From assembly GCF_004346195.1 (NCBI RefSeq), contig NZ_SMAK01000006.1, positions 62,001-126,000 of the forward strand: 64,000 nt of DNA, written 5' to 3'. Position numbers and translations under genes: made by a program. Shown here piece by piece: positions 43,740 to 52,402 of the stretch. Origin of the DNA: Tepidamorphus gemmatus (GTDB lineage: Bacteria > Pseudomonadota > Alphaproteobacteria > Rhizobiales > Tepidamorphaceae). The stretch's first letter is position 1; every line of letters starts with the position of its first letter. The notes beneath the pieces are model-generated. The model was not told the origin of the DNA. It saw only the letters and a list, made by a program, of their open reading frames with translations, and did not search any database.

Positions 43740-44417
43740 ATGTCGATTGCGCACGGGCTAAGGGGGGTCTCCCGGGAGACCCTGCGCGGACGCATCTATG
43801 TGCGGCTCAGGGCCGCGATCATGAAGGGCATGTTCGAGCCGGGACAGGCACTCACCGTGCGCGGGCTGGCGGATGCCTTCGGCACGAGTCCGACGCCGGT
43901 GCGCGAGGCGCTGCAACAGCTCGTTGCCGAGAACGCGCTGATCGCCGAACCGAACCGCTCCTACCGGGTGCCGCGCATCACCCAGGACATGTTCCTCGAT
44001 ATCCGCGACACGCGGGCAGAGCTGGAGGGGCTTGCGGCGCAGAAGGCCGCGCTGATGATCTCTGCGGGCGAGATCCGGCGGCTGGAACAGCTCGTCGAGC
44101 GGATGAGCAAGGCGATCGACGGGCAGGATCTGAAGAACTACCTGTCGGCCAACGAGGACTTCCACTTCGCGATCTACGAGGCGTCGCGCTCGCCGGTGCT
44201 GCTCAGGATCATCCGGGCGCTGTGGGTGCAGATCGGGCCGAGCCTGAACGCGCTGTTCCAGAATCTCGAGCTGGTGGAGAGTCTGCAGGAACACCACCGG
44301 GCGGCCCTCGAGGCGTTCCGCGCCAGGGATCCCATGGCCGCGCGCCGCGCGATTCGCGACGACATCCTGCAGGCCGGCGCCTTCATCGCCGAACAATCGA
44401 CGACTTTCGAGGATTGA
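43740..44417 (+). CDS. GntR family regulator, FCD subfamily
   Basis: A 225-residue FadR-type repressor. The winged-helix reader is TVRGLADAFGTSPTPVREALQQL (residues about 40-62). The all-helical FCD domain follows, with the metal or ligand histidine pattern 'NEDFHFAIYEAS' near 140 and EEH-type 'QEHHRAALEAF' near 183. FCD proteins usually sense a carboxylate or amino-acid-like catabolite. It follows the aminotransferase on the same strand and is the likely owner of the TGATATCA operators. Confidence 0.9.
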   Translation: MSIAHGLRGVSRETLRGRIYVRLRAAIMKGMFEPGQALTVRGLADAFGTSPTPVREALQQLVAENALIAEPNRSYRVPRITQDMFLDIRDTRAELEGLAAQKAALMISAGEIRRLEQLVERMSKAIDGQDLKNYLSANEDFHFAIYEASRSPVLLRIIRALWVQIGPSLNALFQNLELVESLQEHHRAALEAFRARDPMAARRAIRDDILQAGAFIAEQSTTFED

Positions 44418-44850
44418 CGGAGCCGCTCAGAGCGGAGTCGGGCCGGCCGGTGCACTCAGGCCGTCGCCATCGCGGCGTAGCCGCTGCGCCTCCCCTATGT
44501 CCAGTTCCAGGACGCGATAGATGTCGCCGGCACCCGCACATGTCGGGATGCCGATGCTTGCCGCGCTCGTCCATGGCGGTATCGACGCGGTGGGCTGCGT
44601 CCTGTTCGACGCAACCGTCCGGCGCGCCGGACCAACGGCTTCGACACGTCCAGCGATCCCGCCGTGCCGGCCGGGATCGGCCGGGGCGCAATGCCGTTCG
44701 GCGCACGTCCTGGTCTCTTGTTGCGGGCGGCGCCCACGTTCATGCTCGTCGGCGTCTGGCTCACGACCGGCAGGACCGGTCCGGCCGACGAGACGGCCGG
44801 CGGGCCGGCCTGACGGCCCACTTTCCGACCTGTCCCAACGGAGGCTCCTC
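44418..44850. other. 433-base stretch without an intact gene, possibly gene remnants
   Basis: No frame here has a ribosome site together with family-like content. A short plus-strand segment near 44740-44813 reads as a hydrophobic helix (TFMLVGVWLTTG) and ends at a stop, hinting at a decayed membrane-protein gene, but I cannot identify a parent. A weak CCGCT-CAG-AGCGG hairpin at 44423-44435 directly follows the regulator stop. The stretch ends at the GGAGG site of the cupin gene. Confidence 0.35.
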
Positions 44851-45141
44851 ATGGAACGACCCAAGGCGATACCGACGGTGCGTATCGACGATGACCGGGT
44901 GAAGGCGACCGAATGGGCTTTCACGCCCGGCGCCGAGACCGGCTGGCACCGGCACGAGCACGATTATGTGGTCGTGCCGCTGACCGATGGCCAGCTGCTG
45001 CTGGAGCTGCCCGGCGGCGACACGGCGCGGGCGGAACTCAGGCAGGGCATCCCCTATGCCCGCAGGGTCGGCGTCGAGCACAATGTCATCAACGCCGGCG
45101 ATGAAGAGCTGCGCTTCCTGGAGGTAGAGATCGTCGGATGA
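44851..45141 (+). CDS. Small cupin-domain protein
   Basis: A 96-residue single cupin. Metal-ligand histidines are in GWHRHEHDYVVVPLTDG (residues about 31-47), and a second motif region contains YARRVGVEHNVINAG. GGAGG precedes ATG 44851. Its 3' end overlaps the SnoaL-like gene in ATGA. The role is not known; small cupins often bind metal or catalyse isomerisation or dioxygenation. Confidence 0.8.
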   Translation: MERPKAIPTVRIDDDRVKATEWAFTPGAETGWHRHEHDYVVVPLTDGQLLLELPGGDTARAELRQGIPYARRVGVEHNVINAGDEELRFLEVEIVG

Positions 45142-45515
45142 GCGAGACCGTGCGGATGCGGCTGCTCGAGCGGTTCGCGGCGGCATGGAACGCGCGCGAC
45201 CTCGATGCCCTGATGGACTGCATGGCACCGGTCTGCGCGTTCCATGCCTCCGGCGGACCCGACGCCAGCGGCCGGGTGTATTCGGGGCGCGCGGCCGTCC
45301 GAGCCGGCTATCAGGCGGTGTTCGACGCCTTCCCGGAGGCAGCCTGGACCAACGCCCGGCATTTCGTCGCGGGAAACCGTGGCGTATCGGAATGGCGGTT
45401 CAGGGGTGTCGACCGCGAGGGGCGGCGCGTCGACGTCGACGGCTGCGACCTGTTCGTCTTCGACGGCGACCTGATCGCGGTCAAGGATTCGTACCGCAAG
45501 ATGCGCAGCGGATAG
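45138..45515 (+). CDS. SnoaL-like / NTF2-like domain protein
   Basis: A 125-residue alpha+beta-barrel protein. It opens with the typical helix 'LLERFAAAWNARDLDALMDCMAPVCAFHAS' and has the 'YSGRAAVRAGYQAVFDAFP' and 'FVFDGDLIAVKDSYRKM' strands of the SnoaL/NTF2 fold. It is translationally coupled to the cupin gene. Family members are cyclases, isomerases or ligand-binding proteins; no specific reaction can be assigned. Confidence 0.8.
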   Translation: MSETVRMRLLERFAAAWNARDLDALMDCMAPVCAFHASGGPDASGRVYSGRAAVRAGYQAVFDAFPEAAWTNARHFVAGNRGVSEWRFRGVDREGRRVDVDGCDLFVFDGDLIAVKDSYRKMRSG

Positions 45516-45545
45516 AGCCCCTGCCCTTGCCGCCCCTCCGACATC

Positions 45546-45573
45546 ATCCCGGACGGCGGAGCCGATCCGGGAT
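45546..45573. terminator. Perfect stem-loop of the repeat family between convergent genes
   Basis: ATCCCGGA-CGGC-GGA-GCCG-(A)-TCCGGGAT forms a 12-pair stem with one bulged A and a GGA loop. It lies 31 bases after the SnoaL-like stop, in the gap facing the convergent transglutaminase-like gene. It is a short member of the GTCATCCCG palindrome family and is well placed to end transcription in both directions. Confidence 0.55.
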
Positions 45574-45735
45574 CGGATGGCCACGGCGGCTGGTCGGGAG
45601 GACGCCAGACGGGATGCGCAAACCGATCCCCGCACTCCGGCGTCGGGCCCGGCCGGGAGGACAAGGGGCGGCTGCGTCAGAAGACGGAGCCTGAGGCATC
45701 GCCGGACGTCGTGCGGCTGCGACGCGGCATCCGAC

Positions 45736-46410
45736 CTATCCCCGGATCGGCTCGGCCTCGGCGTGGAAATCGCCGGAGGGCAATTCGCCCGCAAACAGTC
45801 GGGGATACTCCGCCAGCATGACGGCCGTCAGCCTCTCGTAAGGCAGGTCGTCGAAATCGCCATGCTCGCGGATGTATTCCATGTGCCGCCGGCCGCCGGT
45901 GTCGAATTCGTGGAACACCGAATCGGCGCGTCCGTCGAACTCCAGCGGTCGGACCCCGAAACGCTCGCACAGTTCGATGTTGAAGGCCGGCGTCGCCTTG
46001 ACCCAGCGCCCGCCGAGCCACAGGCTCGTATAGCCGTGCCAGTAGAACACGTCGGTTCCGAGCAGCTCGATGAGGCGCGGACTGGCGAGATGGTTGCGCA
46101 CATCGGCAAAGCCGAGCCGCGCCGGAACGCCGACCGCCCGCGCTGCGGCAGCCAACAGGATCGCCTTGTTGATGCAGTAGCCGGCACCCTGCTCCAGACA
46201 GGTGGTGGCGCGGAAATTCCGAGGGTCGAGCCGGATCGAATAGGGATCATAGCGGAAGCCGTCGCGCACCGCGTAGTAGAGGCGGACGACCCGCTCCTCG
46301 GGCGTGCCGGCACCGGCATGCTCCGCGACGAAACCGAGCACGGCCGGATGGTCGCTCTCGATGTACCAGGTCGGCGCCAGCGCCGCGTCGAGAGCGCCCG
46401 TCGATGTCAT
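45736..46410 (-). CDS. Transglutaminase-like (cysteine protease fold) protein
   Basis: A 224-residue transglutaminase-core protein. The likely nucleophile is the Cys in LEQGAGYCINKAILLAAAARAVG (near residue 79), the His is in FYWHGYTSLWLGGRWVKATPAF (near 125) and the Asp would follow within that strand. The Cys-His-Asp order is that of bacterial transglutaminase-like peptidases and amidases. It has no signal peptide. It is convergent with the cupin/SnoaL pair and divergent from the AsmA-like gene. Confidence 0.82.
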   Translation of the reverse strand: MTSTGALDAALAPTWYIESDHPAVLGFVAEHAGAGTPEERVVRLYYAVRDGFRYDPYSIRLDPRNFRATTCLEQGAGYCINKAILLAAAARAVGVPARLGFADVRNHLASPRLIELLGTDVFYWHGYTSLWLGGRWVKATPAFNIELCERFGVRPLEFDGRADSVFHEFDTGGRRHMEYIREHGDFDDLPYERLTAVMLAEYPRLFAGELPSGDFHAEAEPIRG

Positions 46411-46588
46411 CTGCGTTGCCTGCCTGCCGTTGCCGATGAGCCCGGAACCTTACAGGGAGGGCCGGCCGAAGGAAATCGCGAATTCCGCCACCGATCTGCC
46501 CTCGGCAGGGCTCCACCTGGTCATCTTTCTTTAGGAATCTGCCGTAGGCTCGTTAACCTCAACCGTCCGTTAACGCCGGAGGATACCC

Positions 46589-49500
46589 GTGCGACGCGCC
46601 TTGCTGAGCTTCGGTGCCGTTGTCGCGATCGTCGCGATGGCAGCCCTGATGCTGCCTGTCTTCATTTCCGCCGACGACGTGAAGGAGAAGATCCTCGCTG
46701 AGGTCGAGAACGCGACCGGATACCATGTCAGGATCGACGGACCGGTGTCGATCTCGATGCTGCCGTTCCTCGATCTGGTCGCCGATCACGTCACGGTGTC
46801 GGAGTCTGCCGACGGCACCGCGCGGGAGCTCGCCGCCGCCGACCGGCTGCGGTTCGGCCTGTCGTTCTCCGGCCTCCTGTCCGGCAATGTGCGGCTCACG
46901 GAAATCACCCTGGTAAGGCCGGTGATCACGCTGCCGCAGCGCTCCGGCGCGCCGGCCGAGGTCGCCGGCGGCGCCACTGCCGGCGGATTGGCCGGCGCCG
47001 CGCCAGCCGCCGCGCCAGCCTCGGCTGCCCTGCGGAGCCTCAGCCTCGACCGCCTGCGCATCGATGGCGGCATCGTCGTGATCCCCGGGACGGACGGCAG
47101 GCCGGCGACGCGTATCGAGGACGTCGAGCTGACCGCCTCGCTGGCATCCTTCGACGGCCCGCTGACCTTCTCGGCGAAGGCGCGACTGGGCGCGGACAGC
47201 TATGCCGCACGGGGCGAAATCGGTGCGTTCGGCCCGCTGCTCGACGGCTATCCCGCCACGCTCCGGATCGAGGCCGAAGCGCCGGCGCTGCTCGCCAAGC
47301 CGGTGGAGATTGCCGGAACCGCCGGTTACAGCGGCGACAGCTTCGCGCTGGACAGCTTCACCATGCGGTCCGCCACCACCGCCGTTGACGGCCAGCTGCG
47401 CGTCGATCTCTCGGGCGAGACACCCGCGCTGCGGCTGTCGATCGCGGGCGACAACCTCGATCTCGACGCACTCCTCGCGAAGGCCGAACCGAAGCCGCTT
47501 GCGCCCGGACTGCCCGCCCCGTCGACCGCCGCACGGCCGATCGACTTCTCGCCGCTGTCGCGCCTGGCTGGCGAGGTCGACCTGTCGCTGACCCGGTTCG
47601 TCGTCGCCGGCACCACCATCCAGCCGCTGGTCGGGTCGATGCGGTTCGGCGGCGGCAGGCTCGAGGCCATCGCCGACATCATCGGCGTCGTGGGGGCATC
47701 CGGTGCAGGAACGCTGACGCTCGACGCCACACGGCCCGACCCCTATCTGAGCGGCAAGCTGCGCATTTCCGGCATCGACGTGGCGGCGCTGAACAGGATC
47801 GCCGGAGCCAACGCGCCGGTGACCGGCAGCGCTGGCGCCGATCTCGTCTTCGCCACGGCCGGACGCAGCCCGGCTGAATGGCAGAGCCGCTTCAACGCCT
47901 CCGGCACGGTCACCCTCGCCGACGGGACGATCAGCGGCATTGGCGCCGCGGCGCTGACCGGCAATGCCGGAGCCGACCGCATCGAGGCGATCACCGTCAC
48001 CGCGACGATCGCCGAGATGACCAAGCCGGTGTCGGTGGCCGGCAGCGCCCGCTGGAACGGTGAGACCTTCGAACTGTCGGCGACCGCCGACATGCGCGGC
48101 CTGATCGTCGGTTCGAACGCGGCGCTCATCGCCCGCGCCGCCTCGCAGCGCGTGACGGCCGGTTTCGACGGCACGGTGAGCCGCAACGGGCTCGGCAGCG
48201 GCAAGGTCTCGCTCGAGACCCCCTCGCTCACCGGCCTGATGCGCTGGCTCGGCCAGCAGCCCGCCTGGCAGTCCGGCTTCGAGACCTTCGCCGTGTCCGG
48301 CATCCTGAAGCTGCAGGACAATGCCATCGCCTTCGAGGATGCCTCGATCCGCCTCGACGACACCCGCGGCAAGGGTTCGGGCCGGATCGTGTTCGGCGCG
48401 GTGCCCCAGGTCAATGCGCAGCTCGACCTCGAGAAGCTCGACCTCAACCCCTATCTCGGCGCCGCCGCCTCGCCGGCGGGCGGGCACCAGGCGGCGGCCA
48501 TCGACGCGGGCTGGAGCGATGCGCCGATCGACTTCTCCGCGCTCAATGCCATCAATGCCAAGCTCACCGTGTCGGCCGGCGAACTCGTCTACAGGGACAT
48601 CAAGGCCAGCCGCGTCAACCTCGCGGCGGTGATCGAGAAGGGACGGCTGACCGCCGACATGCCCGCCTTCGGCCTCTATGGCGGAACCGGGAGCGGCACG
48701 GTCACCGTCGACGCGTCGTCGGCAACGCCGAGCCAGCGGCTGCGGTTCAGCCTGCAGGGCCTCGAGGCCTATCCGTTCCTGCGCGACGCGGCGGGCTTCG
48801 AGCGAATCGAGGGTTCGGCCGACGTCGCCATCGACGTCAGCGCCACCGGCGCCAGCCAGCGCGCGATCGTCTCCGGCCTGTCCGGCAAGGCATCCTTCCA
48901 GTTTACCGACGGGGCGATCCGGGGCATCAACGTCGCCAGGATGGTGCGCTCGCTGACCTCCGGCACGCTGTCGGGCTGGCAGCAGGAACAGAGCGAGAAG
49001 ACGGACTTCGCCTCGCTCGCAGCGAGCTTCGAGATCGACAGGGGCAAGGCCGTCAACCGCGATCTCAACCTGATCGGGCCCCTGGTCCGCATGACCGGTT
49101 CCGGCGAGGTCGATCTTCCGGCGCAGACGCTCGCCTTCCGGGTGGACCCGAAGGTGGTGGCGAGCCTCGAGGGCCAGGGTGGCAGGCAGGATCTGCAGGG
49201 CCTCGGCGTGCCCGTGCTGATCTCCGGACCCTGGTCGAGACCGTCGATCTATCCGGACATCGCCGGCATCCTCCAGAACCCGGCGGCGGCCTACGAGCAG
49301 CTCCGCGCGCTCGGCGGCGGCCTGTTCAGGCTGCCCGACGCCGACAAGGCCGCAGCGCCGGTGGCTCAAATCGTCGACGACATCCAGAAGAAGACGGGCG
49401 TCGATGTCGGTGCCATCGTCAAGGACGGCAGGATCGACCACCGGGCGCTGCAGGACCAGGCCCTGAAGGGCCTCAACCAGCTCCTCCAGGGCCAGCGGCC

Positions 49501-49705
49501 CCAGCAGCAGACCCTGCAGCCGCCACCGCAAGCGGCGGACCCGGTCGAGACAGGCAGCGTCAATGCGAAGAAGAAGAAGCCGCAGCACGAGCAGCCCGCG
49601 CTGCAGGACGACCAGCAACAGCAGGTCGCCGAGCCGCCGCCGGGCGATCCTGCGGCCGATGCCGCCCAAAAGCTGTTCGACAGCCTGTTCGGCAAGCGCA
49701 ACTGA
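46589..49705 (+). CDS. AsmA family protein
   Basis: A 1038-residue AsmA-like protein. It has one N-terminal helix (LLSFGAVVAIVAMAALMLPVF), then the AsmA opening 'YHVRIDGPVSISMLPFLDLVADHVTVS', a very long beta-rich body, and the typical C-terminal 'TDFASLAASFEIDRGKAVNRDLNLIGPLVRMTGSGEVDLP' block near residue 800. AsmA-type proteins bridge inner and outer membranes and are thought to affect outer-membrane lipid traffic and assembly. The start is GTG 46589 with GGAGG upstream. The C-terminus is Gln/Pro-rich. Two GTTAAC motifs lie in the promoter gap. Confidence 0.9.
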   Translation: MRRALLSFGAVVAIVAMAALMLPVFISADDVKEKILAEVENATGYHVRIDGPVSISMLPFLDLVADHVTVSESADGTARELAAADRLRFGLSFSGLLSGNVRLTEITLVRPVITLPQRSGAPAEVAGGATAGGLAGAAPAAAPASAALRSLSLDRLRIDGGIVVIPGTDGRPATRIEDVELTASLASFDGPLTFSAKARLGADSYAARGEIGAFGPLLDGYPATLRIEAEAPALLAKPVEIAGTAGYSGDSFALDSFTMRSATTAVDGQLRVDLSGETPALRLSIAGDNLDLDALLAKAEPKPLAPGLPAPSTAARPIDFSPLSRLAGEVDLSLTRFVVAGTTIQPLVGSMRFGGGRLEAIADIIGVVGASGAGTLTLDATRPDPYLSGKLRISGIDVAALNRIAGANAPVTGSAGADLVFATAGRSPAEWQSRFNASGTVTLADGTISGIGAAALTGNAGADRIEAITVTATIAEMTKPVSVAGSARWNGETFELSATADMRGLIVGSNAALIARAASQRVTAGFDGTVSRNGLGSGKVSLETPSLTGLMRWLGQQPAWQSGFETFAVSGILKLQDNAIAFEDASIRLDDTRGKGSGRIVFGAVPQVNAQLDLEKLDLNPYLGAAASPAGGHQAAAIDAGWSDAPIDFSALNAINAKLTVSAGELVYRDIKASRVNLAAVIEKGRLTADMPAFGLYGGTGSGTVTVDASSATPSQRLRFSLQGLEAYPFLRDAAGFERIEGSADVAIDVSATGASQRAIVSGLSGKASFQFTDGAIRGINVARMVRSLTSGTLSGWQQEQSEKTDFASLAASFEIDRGKAVNRDLNLIGPLVRMTGSGEVDLPAQTLAFRVDPKVVASLEGQGGRQDLQGLGVPVLISGPWSRPSIYPDIAGILQNPAAAYEQLRALGGGLFRLPDADKAAAPVAQIVDDIQKKTGVDVGAIVKDGRIDHRALQDQALKGLNQLLQGQRPQQQTLQPPPQAADPVETGSVNAKKKKPQHEQPALQDDQQQQVAEPPPGDPAADAAQKLFDSLFGKRN

Positions 49706-49719
49706 GCCGGCGGGTGGCG

Positions 49720-49764
49720 GTCATCCCTGCCCCGATCCCGGCGCGCCTTCGTCATCGTCCGGGG
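49720..49764. repeat. Short degenerate intergenic repeat after the AsmA-like gene
   Basis: GTCATCCCTGCCCCGATCCCGG, then GTCATCGTCCGGGGC, between the convergent AsmA-like and DUF2189 genes. It keeps the GTCATCCC start, the GATCCCGG core and a GTCCGGGG right arm of the dispersed palindrome family. A terminator role is plausible. Confidence 0.4.
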
Positions 49765-49805
49765 CTTCGGCTGCGCGACATTGGAACAGCGGCTCGGCCG
49801 AGCGC

Positions 49806-50630
49806 TCAGCCCGTTCCGCCGTCTGGCCAGCGCACCACGCGGCGGTAGAGGTGCCAGGTTGAATGGCCGAGCAGCGGCAGCACCACGATCAGCCCGAGCA
49901 GCGCAGGCAGCATCGCCACGAACAGGCTGACGGCGACGATCAGGCCATAGCCGAGCATCGGCACCGGATTGGCCCGCACCGCGCGCCAGCTGGTGATGAT
50001 GGCGGTGACGAAATCGCTGTCGCGGTCGAGCAGCAGCGGATAGGCGACGACGGTCGAGGTGAAGACGCCGATGGCGAAGACCGCGCCGACGAGATTGCCG
50101 AGGACCAGGAAGGAAAGGCCGTGCCATGTCGTGAACACCTCCACGACAAACCCGCCGAGATCCGGCCGACGCAGCCCGAAGAAGCCGAGATAGAGGGCGG
50201 CCGCCACATCCACCCAGATGAAGAACACGAACAGGTTGAGCATCGGCATCCAGCCGAGCGAGCGGCCGCCGGGGCCGACGACGACACTGACCAAGGCGCC
50301 CGGCGACAGCGGCAGGCCGCTCTCGAGCCGCCGGCTGATCTCGTAGAGCGCCACCGCGCAGAACGGTCCGAGCAGCGCGAAGCCGGCCGCCAGCGGATAG
50401 GTCAGGAAGAACAGGCCGGTCCGTGTCGCAAGCAGATAGAGGACGATGCCGCCGACGGCGTAGAATGCCCCGATGGCAAGTCCGTAGACCGGTGCGCGGC
50501 CGAGATCGGCGGCTGCGAGCGCCAGCACGGCGCGGATGTCGCGCAGGTCGATCTGCGCGATCTGCGGCGCGGCCGTCTGGCTGCTGACGCCGCGCTGCGC
50601 CCTGATGTCAGACGAGGTGGTCTCCGCCAT
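49806..50630 (-). CDS. DUF2189 domain-containing membrane protein
   Basis: A 274-residue integral membrane protein of about six helices. The family-like opening 'IDLRDIRAVLALAAADLGRAPVYGLAIGAFYAVGG' begins near residue 27, and the middle has 'RSLGWMPMLNLFVFFIWVDVAAALYLGFFG' near 122. DUF2189 proteins of alphaproteobacteria are of unknown function, sometimes near cytochrome oxidase genes. It stands alone here, followed by a 184-base gap upstream that holds nothing I recognise apart from a GTCATCCCG fragment at 50645. Confidence 0.85.
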   Translation of the reverse strand: MAETTSSDIRAQRGVSSQTAAPQIAQIDLRDIRAVLALAAADLGRAPVYGLAIGAFYAVGGIVLYLLATRTGLFFLTYPLAAGFALLGPFCAVALYEISRRLESGLPLSPGALVSVVVGPGGRSLGWMPMLNLFVFFIWVDVAAALYLGFFGLRRPDLGGFVVEVFTTWHGLSFLVLGNLVGAVFAIGVFTSTVVAYPLLLDRDSDFVTAIITSWRAVRANPVPMLGYGLIVAVSLFVAMLPALLGLIVVLPLLGHSTWHLYRRVVRWPDGGTG

Positions 50631-50814
50631 CGCTCGCCCTTCCGGTCATCCCGCGCCGCACGCTTCGGCAGGGCAGGCCCGCCGGATGGCCGCTGCGGCG
50701 TTTCCCCTGCGCGAAGTCGCCCGGCGCGCCTCTTCGCGCACGGCCGATGGTCGCACGGCGAGCCGGCCGCGCCAAGCCGTTCCGCCGCGCCGTGCATCGG
50801 GGCGGCGCGGCCGA

Positions 50815-52389
50815 TCAGGCGAGCGCGGCGATCACCTCGTCGACACGGGTGACCAGTGCAACGTTCTGCATGGCATAGTCGATACTGGCCCGATGCCAGT
50901 CGGCGTTCATGGTCGAGCAGCAATCCTCGGGAACGACCATGATATAACCCTTGTCGGCTCCGGTGCGGGCGGTGTGCTCGATCGACATGTTGGTCCAGGC
51001 ACCGGTCTCGATGATGATGTCGCGCCCCTCGGCCTTGAGGATCGTCTCGAGCGGCGTCCCCTCCCAGGCTGACATGCGCATCTTCTCGACCACGTGATCG
51101 CCCGGTTGCGGCTCGAGACCGGCAACCGGCTGCCCGCCCCAGGTGCCGCGCACCATGGCGTTCGAATCGACCACCCCTTCGAACAGCGGCGCGTTGAGCG
51201 TCATGCCGGGCGCGCCGGGATTGACCAGATAGTGGACATGGATCACCGGCACGCCGAGCTCCCGGCAACGGTCGGCAAGGCGGGCGATGTTGGCGATGGC
51301 GTTCTGCTGGCGGCAGTGGTCGGGGCTGCCCGACGCCGCGAAGGCGCCGCCGTCCATCACCACGTCGTTCTGCATGTCCTGGATGATCAGGGCGCAGCGG
51401 CTCGCATCGAGGCGCAGGCTGCCGTTGCCGCCCGACGCCTGCGCCGACCGACCCGCCGACGCGGCGGAGGCGCGGGCGCGCATGAACGGCTCGTTGCGCG
51501 GGCCGACCTTGACGTCCACCGCATAGACCGATGTCGAGGCGCAGACATAGAGCGTGCGCCAGTCCGCGCCGCCCCAGTGCAGGTTGGCGGGAAGCTCGGG
51601 AATCGAGACCTTGCCGATATGCCGCCCGTCCGGCGCATAGACCCAGATGCCGCCCGGCGCGGTGCACCAGACATTGCCCTCCGCGTCGCACTTCATGCCG
51701 TCGGGGACGCCGGGCAGCAGGCTGTCGCGCAGACCGGCGGCGAAGATGCGGCCGTTGCGCAGGCTGCCGTCCGGGCCGACGTCGAAGACGCGGATGTTGG
51801 CCTGTTCGGTGTCGTTGACGTAGAGCAGGCGCTCGTCGGGCGAAAAGCACAGGCCGTTCGGCTGGGTGAACATGTAGCGGTCGACGACGAGCTGCGGCTC
51901 GTCGCCGGGCCTGGCGTTCGGCCGGATGCGGAAGACGCCCTGCCAGCCGAGCTGGCGCGGCCGCTCGACGCCATAGTGCGGCATCCGTCCATACCAAGGA
52001 TCGGTGAACCAGATCGAACCGTCCGAATGGACGCAGATGTCGTTGGGACTATTGAGTTCGCGCCCCTCGAAATGGCTCGCCAGCACCTCGCGTCGCCCGT
52101 CCGGTCGAAAGCGCACCACCGAGGAGGTGGCGTGCTCGCAGACCAGCAGGTTGAGGTCCGCGTCATAGGTCATGCCGTTGGCCTTGTTGGAGGGTCGCAT
52201 GACCTCGCGCACGCCGGCACGGTCGAGCCGGCGGCGCACGTCTGCCGGCATGTCGGAGAACAGCAGGTAATGATCGACCGGATGCCAGATCGGGCCTTCG
52301 GTGAAGGTAAAGCCGGAGCCGACCTGGCGCACCGGCGCATGCTCGTCGATCAGGCGGCGGAAGCCGGGATCAAGGGCCGTGTGTGCCAT
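50815..52389 (-). CDS. Fusion of SMP-30/gluconolactonase and isochorismatase-like domains
   Basis: A 524-residue two-domain protein. Residues about 1-305 are an SMP-30/gluconolactonase beta-propeller (FTEGPIWHPVDHYLLFSD, LNSPNDICVHSDGSIWFTDP, GVPDGMKCDAEGNVW). An Ala/Ser-rich linker (about 306-330) leads to an isochorismatase-like hydrolase with D338 (IIQDMQND) and K436 (VVEKMRMSAW). The position of the catalytic cysteine, in TNMSIEHTAR, is Ser469. One polypeptide could open a lactone and hydrolyse an amide in sequence. It is the last gene of the molybdenum-hydroxylase run, 13 bases after the lactonase-like gene. Confidence 0.87.
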   Translation of the reverse strand: MAHTALDPGFRRLIDEHAPVRQVGSGFTFTEGPIWHPVDHYLLFSDMPADVRRRLDRAGVREVMRPSNKANGMTYDADLNLLVCEHATSSVVRFRPDGRREVLASHFEGRELNSPNDICVHSDGSIWFTDPWYGRMPHYGVERPRQLGWQGVFRIRPNARPGDEPQLVVDRYMFTQPNGLCFSPDERLLYVNDTEQANIRVFDVGPDGSLRNGRIFAAGLRDSLLPGVPDGMKCDAEGNVWCTAPGGIWVYAPDGRHIGKVSIPELPANLHWGGADWRTLYVCASTSVYAVDVKVGPRNEPFMRARASAASAGRSAQASGGNGSLRLDASRCALIIQDMQNDVVMDGGAFAASGSPDHCRQQNAIANIARLADRCRELGVPVIHVHYLVNPGAPGMTLNAPLFEGVVDSNAMVRGTWGGQPVAGLEPQPGDHVVEKMRMSAWEGTPLETILKAEGRDIIIETGAWTNMSIEHTARTGADKGYIMVVPEDCCSTMNADWHRASIDYAMQNVALVTRVDEVIAALA

Positions 52390-52402
52390 CGTGGCCTCCC
52401 TG

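Noticed and set aside
46552-46574. Pair of GTTAAC motifs as a CtrA binding site upstream of the AsmA-like gene
   Set aside because: The TTAA elements are 13 bases apart rather than the seven required for TTAA-N7-TTAA; kept only as a passing note.
46559-49669. 1036-codon minus-strand ORF covering the AsmA-like gene
   Set aside because: It is an antisense shadow in GC-rich DNA; the plus-strand product has a clear membrane anchor and AsmA blocks, while this one is Arg/Gly/His-rich without family content.
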